From: Rhizomys pruinosus
Lineage: Eukaryota > Chordata > Mammalia > Rodentia > Spalacidae
Reading direction: 5' to 3'
DNA length: 64,000 nt
Assembly: GCA_009823505.1 (NCBI GenBank)
Contig: VZQC01013986.1
Location: 904,976 to 968,975 of the forward strand
Positions 56,368 to 64,000 of the stretch are shown here, one piece after another. The first letter of the stretch is position 1. The number at the start of each line of letters is the position of its first letter. Under the pieces are notes generated by a model, which searched no databases, had not been told where the DNA came from, and worked only from the letters and a program-made list of their open reading frames with translations. The translations under genes and the position numbers were made by a program.

Positions 56368-56612
56368 TTTTTTTTATTAATTTTATTTATTTCTGTTTGT
56401 GTATGAATGTACTGTCTGCATGCAAGTTGGTGCACCCATGTCATGCAATGCCGCGGAGGTCAGAAGAGGGTGTCGGATTCCCCCTGGAACTGGAGTTATC
56501 CTGGAATTGGAGTTTCAGACAGCTCTCGGCCGCCATGTGGGTGCTGGGGATTGAACCCAGGTCCTCTGCAAGAGCGTCGGCGCTCCTAACCGCTAGGCCA
56601 TCTCTCCAGCCC
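56368..56612 (-). mobile_element. B3-type SINE, long form, with 17-bp TSD
   Basis: Reverse element with the 17-bp duplication ('ggaactggagttatcctg', 'gaattggagtttcag'). TSD ctcagttttccatttta is exact at 56351-56367 and 56613-56629. Confidence 0.96.
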
Positions 56613-56845
56613 CTCAGTTTTCCATTTTAAAAGGTGTGGTGGAGAATGCTTAAAGTCCTTTTTCCACATGTATGTCAAGGCTATGAATTTGCATGAAAGA
56701 TGTATGTATTCATGTGTTTATGTCTGCTCATGTATGGTGTGTGTGTTCATGTGTTTGTGTCTGCTCATGCATGGTGGGGGGCAGAGGTCAGTGTTCTTGC
56801 TTGACACATGGTTGCTTAATTCTGTTGCTACAAAAATAAGTGCAA

Positions 56846-57006
56846 GGGCCTGGAGAAATGTCTCAGTGGTTCAGAGCACTTGCTACTCTTGCAGAGGACC
56901 AGACGTTGGTTCCCAGCACCCACATCAGGTGGCTTACAACTGTCTGAAATTCCAGTTCTAGGGAGAGGGATCGCCTTCTTCTGACCTCCAGTGGTACCCC
57001 ACACAT

Positions 57007-57052
<46 letters not shown>
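56846..57052 (+). mobile_element. B2/B3-type SINE with (CA)n tail
   Basis: 'cctggagaaatgtctcagtg', 'cagcacccacatcaggtggc', then a CA microsatellite (57008-57051) in the tail. Confidence 0.88.
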
Positions 57053-57058
<6 letters not shown>

Positions 57059-57465
57059 AAAACACATCAGATCCCTTTGGATCCTGAGGAAGATTGGAAG
57101 AAAGTATGTCTTCCATCCTGTGATTTTCTTTCCTTTTAAACCAAGAGATGATATCGTGAGGAATGAACAGGGTTTTCTATGACACGATTGTGGTTCCTCT
57201 CAGTTCTTTCAACAGTGCAGCAGACAGTCTAGTGGATCATGGCATGGGCTCCAGACTCCAATGACCTGGGGGTAACTCCACCCCCTGTGAAAAATCCATG
57301 CAAAGTTCTTTCTGTAATATCAAGGGAGAGGCACAAAGGGATGCCACATAGTGATGTACAACAAAGAGTCTGTTAACAGTAGCCCTAGGTCAAGAGGGGG
57401 ATACTGCCCCAAAGAACTCTCAACCCCAAGGAGAAGCAGGGTAGGGTTTATAAAGCTTAAACCCT
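57053..57465. other. Unassigned non-coding sequence
   Basis: No gene or repeat recognised. Confidence 0.4.
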
Positions 57466-57873
57466 ATGCTGGATAGCTTTAGTGTCAACTTTATACACCT
57501 GGGTTGAGGGAGCCTCAATTGGGGAATTGGCTACATTGGATTGGCCTGTGGCCACATCTGTGGAGTATTGTCTTAATGGTTGAGCAGTGTGGGAGGGCCC
57601 AGCCCAAAATGAGTGGTGCCACCCTGGGCAGGTTGTTGTATATCGTATAAGAAGGCAGGCTGGGCATGAGCCAGGGGAGCAAGCCAGTGAACAGCATTCC
57701 TCCATGGCCTGTGCTTCAGCTCCTGCCTCCAGGTTCCTGCCCTGAGTTCCTGCCTTGGGCTCCCTAAGTGATGAACTGTGACCCAGGAGATGTAAGCTGA
57801 ATAAACCCTTTCCTCCCCAAGTTGGTGTCAGTCAGAGTGTTTTGTTACAGCAATGGAAGACAAACTAGAATAA
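57466..57873 (+). mobile_element. MT/MaLR-like LTR, solo, well preserved
   Basis: It begins 'tatgctggatagctttagtg', contains 'gagggcccagcccaaaatga', 'cctccatggcctgtgcttca' and 'atgtaagctgaataaaccct' with the AATAAA polyadenylation signal, and ends near 'acaaactagaata'. This is the layout of rodent MT LTRs, which are known oocyte-active promoters in mouse; activity here is not shown. Confidence 0.82.
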
Positions 57874-58928
57874 ACCCACAATTGCCTCATGCCAGGGCCA
57901 AAGACAATAACCATAGTTACCACAGAGTAGAGGCAGGTCAGTTAACAAATTTTCAGTTAACAAAAAGTTTTGGTTAGGAAAAACAAGTTTCTCACAATTG
58001 AAGACACTATGGGCTCCATGGAGATGCAGGTACAGTTGGGTAGGAGGATGTGCTATCTGGACATGCTACCCAGCTCCTTAGTTTCGCAGTATTGTAGAAA
58101 TAATGCACTCCCTGAGTCTACAGGAGTCACCTTCATGGGACAGCTTCTGCCTGGCTGACTGCAGTTACAGGGGGTAGAGGAAGTGGCTGGATGGAAACAC
58201 AGAATAGCAGAAGTCAGCTAGAACAAAATGGAGTCAGTTTGGCCATTTCACTTAGTCTACTTCTGGTAAATTATAAATCAGCTATTGCTGGGTGGGGTCT
58301 TATTCATCTGTCTTCCTATTCAGCCATCAGAAGAGAAACTGTGGTTTTAATTTCTGGTCCACTGTATCTTTCAAATACATGCTCTATGTAGAACCAAAAC
58401 AATAAATCACACTTTGACAAGTGACATGACCTATCTGTCTGTTAAGGATATACACAAGCAAAGAGTCATAAGAAGATGCAGTTGCTTTGAGTCTGCCATT
58501 TTATATGGAAGAGGCAGCGGAAGAAGCCTAAGTAATAAAGAGGAAGATATTACACCTTGAACCACTTTGAAGCCATGTAATGAAATTTGAATGCATCCTG
58601 AACAAGGGAAAATAAATGTGTTATATAGCACAACAAATTGCAACTTTAAAGTGCAAACACTTACCATCCTATGGAAGAGATATTGGGGAGGACTGTGATG
58701 GAAGGTGTGGGGTGAAGATACAAACAAAATCCAAGAACAGAAGGAGGGAGAAGCTCTGCAAGCTCTGAACAAGAACAGGCTTTTGGAAATGTAGAAGAAA
58801 CTCTTTAAAAGTATGAGAATGCTAAGAAATTAGGCCAATGTGTGTGTGTACTATAACTCCTGGATATTGGGATTCAGACTCACAAAATTAAATCTTCCTT
58901 GTGGAGTGTGTTTAAATTTTTAGATTAT
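57874..58928. other. Unassigned non-coding sequence
   Basis: No gene or repeat recognised. Confidence 0.4.
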
Positions 58929-59210
58929 TGGGGCTGGAGATATGCCTAGGTAGTTCATAGCACCGGCTGCTCTTCCAGAGGACCTAGACCCAGGTGTGAG
59001 TGTGGAGGCACCTACCTGCAACTCCAGCAGTTCAATGATAAAACCAAGTGCGGACTAGTGGCTCGTGGGCCAGCCAAGGCTAGCCAAAATCATGAGCTCC
59101 AGGTCCAGGGAGGGCTCTATCTTAAAAAATAAGAGGAAGAAGAATAGAGGAAGATAGAGAAAATTAACCTCTGGCCTCCATGTGGGCACATACCAGCTTG
59201 CACACTGGAT
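58929..59210 (+). mobile_element. tRNA-type SINE, long variant
   Basis: A B3-like head ('ggggctggagatatgcctag', 'agcaccggctgctcttccag') is followed by a body with 'gagctccaggtccagggagg' and 'aacctctggcctccatgtgg', the variant whose 3' half also occurs at 2.3 kb. The poly-A-like stretch near 59122 is internal. Confidence 0.65.
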
Positions 59211-59650
59211 AACAGATGGTGTAAATACTGTAGAAATGTAAGCTCATTGTGGAAGTAGGCACAGATAGAACCTGAACAGGCTTGTAATGGGGAATGCATT
59301 GCAACTGGGAGGAAACTAACAGTGCAGCTATGCTCTGACCATCAGAGAGGGGCTGGCCACACAGAAGAGCGAGGACACTTGAGCAAAGGTAGGAGGGAAG
59401 ACAGAGGGCCTGGGAGGTGGATATCAGGTGGTGCATCTAGATAGTCAGCACAAGACTGTGCAGAACCTCCAAGGAAGGCCTCTGAGGAATGTGGGAATGC
59501 TATACAAAGGTGACCTGAAGAATGGAGAGGATGGGCTTGGAAGGCCAGTGTCAGGGTGACAGGAAGATGCCATTTCCATCCTTGCAAGCATGAGCTGACG
59601 AGAACATAGAGTTGAGGTGTCAGGACAGGAAAAGAAAGGGCAGTGGCACG

Positions 59651-59870
59651 TTTGGGTTCCAGCGCACAGCGTGGTGGACATAGACTCACGGCCAACAAAC
59701 ACCAGCATGCACCCAGGTGAGGCCCACTGGCTTTGGTGCTTTGTGCACCCCCAACCAGTGGAGGCTTGGTATCAGCCGGAAACCTCCCACCTTTGGGTTT
59801 AGCACATGGTGTGGGTGGGCATAGACTTGTGGCCAGCAGGTCAACAGGGTACTGGTAGGTGGGCCAAAGT
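59651..59870 (+). repeat. L1 5' UTR tandem monomers, 141-bp period
   Basis: Unit one starts at 59651 ('tttgggttccagcgcacagc') and unit two at 59792 ('tttgggtttagcacatggtg'). The second is partial and ends near 59870. Rodent L1 promoters are made of such tandem monomers, so this is probably the promoter end of the element. Confidence 0.75.
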
Positions 59871-60017
59871 AGCAACATGACCACCCCTCTCATGCTCAAG
59901 CTGGTGGAGCTGTGGTGTGGAGGATCTAGCAGGCCCAGTATTAGTGGCTCTAGTCTGCGCAGCCAATGTTGAGGCACCAGAATCCGAACAAATAAAGAAA
60001 CAAATAAACAAATCCAC

Positions 60018-61154
60018 ATGCCAAAAACAGGAAGGAAAAACAGCATGGGAAAAGCTCATAATAAATCCACACCGAACTCTACCAACCCTACAGAAGATTC
60101 CTACAATGAGAAGGAAACCAAGACATGGACCTTAGAAGAACAACTGTAGACATATTCAAAGAAATCAAAGAATATAAAGAATAAATCAGAGAACCAAGGG
60201 GAGAGAATAAAAAAACTCAAGAACTTAGAGGGAGATAATGACAAATGTTGGAAAGAACTAAAGGGAGAGAAAAGGAAGTGGAAAAGCTGGAAACATCCCA
60301 GGCTGAAATGAAAACAAAACAAAACAAAACAAAACAAAAAAACAAAAAACAAAAAACAAAAAACAAGCTATGAGATGAGAATGGCAGGCTCCAGAAGGAA
60401 GTGAAAATACTAAAGAAATCACAGGATGAAATGAAAAAGGAAATTGAACATTCATCCAATCAATAGGAAAGGATGGGAAAAAGCCTCAGAAGCAGAATGG
60501 AAGAAGCAGAAAAGAGAATATCAGACCTGCAGGAGAACATGGAGCAACTAGAATGCTCAAGTAAAGATTATGAAAAATTTTAAAGAAACACAAGTGGAAC
60601 AACCAGGAAATGTGGGACAGTATGAAAAGACCAAACCTCTGTATCATAGGGATAGAGGAAGGAGAAGAATCCCAAGACAACACTACTGACCAGATCTTCA
60701 ACAGGATAATAGAAGAAAATTTCCCCAAACTGAAAAAGACAAACCCATACAAATACAAGAAGCACACAGAACACCAAATAGACAAGACCAGAAAAGAAAT
60801 TCCCCATGCCATATAATTGTTAAAATGCTACATGCTCAAAACAAAGACAAAATACTGAAAGCCACAAGAGAAAAACAACAAATTATGTATAAGGGGAAAC
60901 ACATCAGAATTACAGCTGACTTCTTGGTGCAAACTATGAAAGCCAGAAGAATGTGGACCAAAGTTTTCCCAATACTAAACGACTTTAGATGCCAACTCAG
61001 ACTACTATATCCAGCAAAAATGTCAATTATAGTTGAAGGAGAAAGAAAAATCTTTCAAGAAATAAACAAGAAGGAATACATGTCTAAAAAACCAACACTT
61101 CATAAAATACTCAGAGCAATCCAAAGAACAGAGGAAAGGAACAACTATCCCTAA
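60018..61154 (+). pseudogene. L1 ORF1 remnant (RNA-binding chaperone)
   Basis: ORF1p binds L1 RNA as a trimer through a coiled coil, an RRM and a C-terminal domain. A start at 60018 gives 'MPKTGRKNSMGK', a plausible basic N-terminus. A Lys/Glu-rich stretch corresponds to the coiled coil and is interrupted by an AAAAC repeat. 'RPNLCIIGIEEGEESQ' (about 60.63 kb) is the RRM, and 'ITADFLVQTMKARRMW' and 'LLYPAKMSI' (about 60.91-61.03 kb) are the C-terminal domain. The frame ends with a stop at 61152-61154. Frame shifts and stops break the first half. Confidence 0.88.
60311..60366. repeat. (AAAAC)n repeat inside L1 ORF1
   Basis: A run of AAAAC, becoming longer A-blocks, within the coiled-coil-coding part of ORF1. 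Confidence 0.93.
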
Positions 61155-61174
61155 GCAATTAAAGAGAGAAATTA

Positions 61175-61397
61175 GGGCTGGAGAGATGGCCTAGCAGTTA
61201 AAAGCACCGATTGCTCTTGCAGAGGACCCGGGTTTGATCCCCAGCACCCACATGGTGGCTGAGAGCCATCTTTAACTCCAGTTCCAGGGGAATCTTACGC
61301 CCTCTTCTGACCTCCATGGCATTGCACGACATGGGTGCACAAACCTACGTGCAGACAGTACACTCATACACCTACAAAAATAAAGTAAAAAATTTAA
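61175..61397 (+). mobile_element. B3-type SINE, short form, between L1 ORF1 and ORF2, with TSD
   Basis: Full element without the 17-bp duplication. TSD aaagagagaaatta is exact at 61161-61174 and 61398-61411. It separates the two ORF remnants of the L1 and is younger than it. Confidence 0.95.
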
Positions 61398-61489
61398 AAA
61401 GAGAGAAATTAACAAAAGCATAACAGAGTAAGTACAAACCTAGACCAAGAATGCAAACAAAAAATAAGACAAAGGAAGAAACACACATC

Positions 61490-63838
61490 TTTCAATAATA
61501 ACCTTAAATATTAATGGTTTAAACTCCCCAATCAAAAGAGATAGACTGGAAGAATGGTTAGGAAACAGAATCCTTCTATATGCTGTCTATAAGAAACCCA
61601 TCTCACCTTCAAGGACAGACACCACCTTAGAGTGAAAGGATGGAAAAAAATATTCCAAGCAAATGGTACCAAGAAACAAGCAGGAGTAGTTATTCTAATG
61701 TCAGACAAAATAAACAGAGTAAAATTAATCAGAAGAGACAAAGAGGGCCATTACATCCTTGTCAAAGGAACAATTAACCATGAAGACTTCATAATTCTAA
61801 AAGTTTATGCACCCAAGTCTGGTGCACCTAACTTTATAAACACTACTCTGCAGGACTTCAAGACACAGATTAATCCCAGCACACTAATAGTGGGGGACTT
61901 CAATACCCCACTGAGCCCCTCAGATAGATCAACCAGACAAAAAACAAACAGAGAGACATCAGAACTCAACAACAATACACCAAATGGACCTCACAGACAT
62001 CTACAGAATATTCCATGCAAACACAAGAGAATATACTTTCTACTCACTACCTCATGGAATATTCTCCAAAATCGACCACATACTGGGACACAAAAGAAAT
62101 CTCAACAAATGCAAAAAGATTGAAATTATTTCATGCATTCCATCAGACCACAGTGCAATAAAGCTCAATATGAACACCATAATAAGCCCAACTAGCTACA
62201 AGAACACATGGAGACTAAACAACACAATCCTGAATAATGGAATGGGTCAGGGAAGAAATAAAGAGTGAAATAAAAGTATTCATGGAAATGAATGAAAAAG
62301 ACAATATCGCACAACAAAACCTGTGAGATACTTTAAAAGCAGTCCTAAGAGGGAAATTTATATCCCTAAATGCCCACATCAAACAAACAGAAAGGGAACA
62401 AATAAACGATCTAACACTGCAACTAAACACTTGAGAGATAACAAATGAACCCTAAACCCAACAGACAGGAAGAAATAGCAAAATTCAGAGTAGAAATCAG
62501 TGAAATAGAAACAAAGAAAACAATACAAATAATCAATGAATTCAAAAGTTGGTTCTTTGAAAAGATAAACAAAATTGACAGACCTCTAGCCCAGTTAACC
62601 AAAAGAAAGAAAGAAAGCAACTTCAAATCAATAGTATTCGTGATTAAAGGGGAAACATCACAAAAGACAAAGAAAAGATCCAGACAGTCATATGGGAATA
62701 CTTCAAAAACCTATACTCCACGAAATTTGAAAACCTAAGAGAAATGAATGAATATCTGAAATCCTAGGAACAAACAAAGCTTAACCAAGAGGAGACTGAC
62801 AGTTTAAATAGACCCATAATATTTGAGGAAATTGAAAATCTAATAAAAAAACAAAACTCCCAACTAAGAAAAGCCTGGGGCCAGATGGTTTCACAGAACA
62901 GTTGTATAAAACATTTAAAGAGGTCTTACAACCCTTACTACTCAAACTGTTCAGAAGAATACAGAGGGAAATCTCCCAAATTCCTTCTATGAAGCCAGCA
63001 TCACTCTAATACGAAAACCAGGCAAAGATACAACCAAAAAAGAAAACTATGGACCCATCTCATCAATGAACATAGATTCAAAAATTCTCAACAAAATACT
63101 TGCAAATCGCATACAGACCCACATCAAGAAGATCATCCATCATGACCAAGTTGGATTCATACCAGAGATGCAGGGATAGTTCAACATACATAAATCAAAA
63201 AATATCATAAAACACATAAAAGGACTAAAAGGCAAAAACCACATGATCTTCTCAATTAATGTAAAAAAGCCTTTGACAAGATCCAGCATCCCTTCATGTT
63301 TAAAGCTCTAGAGGGAATTTCACTGAAGGGAACATTCTTCAACAAACCCACTGCCAACATCATCCTAAATGGAGAAAAATTGGAAGCATTCCTCTTAAAT
63401 GTGGGAACCTGGCAAGGCTGCCCCTTATCACCACTCCTCTTTAACATAGTGCTTGAAATGCTTGCTAGGGCAATAAGACAAGAGAAGGAAATTACAGGAG
63501 TACTAATCAGAAAAGAGAAAGTTAAACTATCCCTTTTTTGCAGATGATATGATAGTTTACCTGAGGGATGCTAAAAACTCCGCCAGAAAACTCCTAGAAA
63601 TGATTAAGAGGTTCAGTAAAGTGGTGGGATACAAAATTAACCTAGGAAAATCAGTAGCATTTCTTCACACCAACAATAAGGAACTGGAGAAGGAATATAA
63701 GAAGACCTTCCCACTCACAATAGCCAAAAAAAAAACAACAACCTGGGAACAAACTAACCAAAGACACCAAAGATCTCTACAACAAATATTTTAAACTCCT
63801 GAAGAAGGAGATAAAAAATGATATCAAAAGATGGAAAG
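61490..63838 (+). pseudogene. L1 ORF2 remnant (endonuclease and reverse transcriptase)
   Basis: ORF2p nicks DNA and reverse-transcribes L1 RNA. Endonuclease motifs are visible in order: 'NINGLNSPIKRD' near 61.51 kb, 'LIVGDFNTPLSPSD' near 61.89 kb (Asp and Asn of the active site kept) and 'SDHSAIKL' near 62.15 kb. Reverse transcriptase motifs follow: 'GFIPEMQG' near 63.16 kb, '[15 protein letters not shown]' near 63.26 kb, '[17 protein letters not shown]' near 63.42 kb and 'ADDMIVYL' at about 63.54 kb. The first catalytic Asp of motif A reads Asn (AAT), and a frame shift in a T-run precedes the ADD box. Many other stops and shifts occur. A B1 interrupts the 3' side. Confidence 0.93.
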
Positions 63839-63841
63839 AGT

Positions 63842-64000
63842 AGCCGGTCATGGTGGCACACGCCTTTAATCCTAGCAATTGGGAGGCAGAGGCAGGTGGA
63901 TCTTTGTGAATTCGAGGCCAGCCTGGTCTACAGAATGAGTTCCAGGACAGCTGGGGATACAGGGAGACCCTGTCTCAAAAAGACAAAAAAAAAAAAAAAA
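63842..64000 (+). mobile_element. B1 SINE inserted in L1 ORF2, cut by window end
   Basis: 'gccggtcatggtggcacacg' to 'ggagaccctgtctcaaaaag' and a poly-A that runs to the last base. The right TSD lies outside the window. Confidence 0.94.

Larger units (their letters stand above)
59340..64000 (+). mobile_element. L1 retrotransposon, near full length at the 5' side, broken
   Basis: In forward order: GC-rich 5' UTR with monomer-like repeats, ORF1 remnant, ORF2 endonuclease and reverse transcriptase remnant. The window ends in a B1 that has inserted in ORF2, so the rest is unseen. Stops and frame shifts in both ORFs make it inactive. Confidence 0.9.

Noticed and set aside
2851..61397. tRNA-like A and B boxes (for example 'ggttcgatcc') at many places
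   Set aside because: They belong to the heads of B2/B3-type SINEs. None has a full cloverleaf with acceptor stem, so they are not tRNA genes.

Overview
This window is nuclear DNA of a muroid rodent. The evidence is its repeat content: many B1 (7SL-derived) and B2/B3-type (tRNA-derived) SINEs, a B4 (B1-ID) SINE, MT/MaLR-like LTRs and rodent-type L1. Older mammal-wide repeats (L2, MIR, a MER5-type hAT remnant, old L1) lie beneath these. I recognise no functional protein-coding gene. The species cannot be fixed, but the youngest tRNA-type SINE carries a 17-bp internal tandem duplication that I do not know from the Mus or Rattus consensus.

Layout. 0-9.6 kb: SINEs, old L1 fragments and two MT-like LTRs. 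9.6-16 kb: mostly unassigned AT-rich DNA, with an inverted pair of the same repeat segment at 12.3 and 13.3 kb. 17.6-22.3 kb: a defective gammaretrovirus-like (ERV1) provirus on the minus strand, with gag-like and pol remnants between two short LTR-like repeats; a B3 and a B1 have inserted into it. 23.8 kb: a retrotransposed U6 snRNA copy with perfect target-site duplications (TSDs). 24.7-25.9 kb: an intronless, full-length but broken copy of Ccdc90b, a mitochondrial coiled-coil protein gene, split by one SINE and bounded by another. 28.4-29.3 kb: a 0.9-kb CA-rich array. 35.9-36.7 kb: a probable solo LTR. 38-44 kb: L2, MER5 and MIR relics, a chimeric B3-B1 SINE with one pair of TSDs, and several young B3 copies. 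46.4-56.2 kb: a direct duplication of about 4.8 kb. Its left copy is full of small indels and ends at the only N in the window, which suggests an assembly artefact. 57.5 kb: another MT-like LTR. 59.3-64.0 kb: a plus-strand L1 with 5' UTR monomers and degraded ORF1 and ORF2, interrupted by a B3 and a B1.

The parts do not form a pathway. The common agent is L1 retrotransposition, which accounts for the SINEs, the U6 copy, the Ccdc90b retrocopy and the chimeric SINE. Nested insertions give a relative order: ERV, then B1 and B3; retrocopy, then B3; L1, then B3 and B1. The points most worth following up are the suspected false duplication, a 234-codon antisense frame running in phase through L1 5' UTR monomers, the chimeric SINE and the SINE subfamily with the 17-bp duplication.
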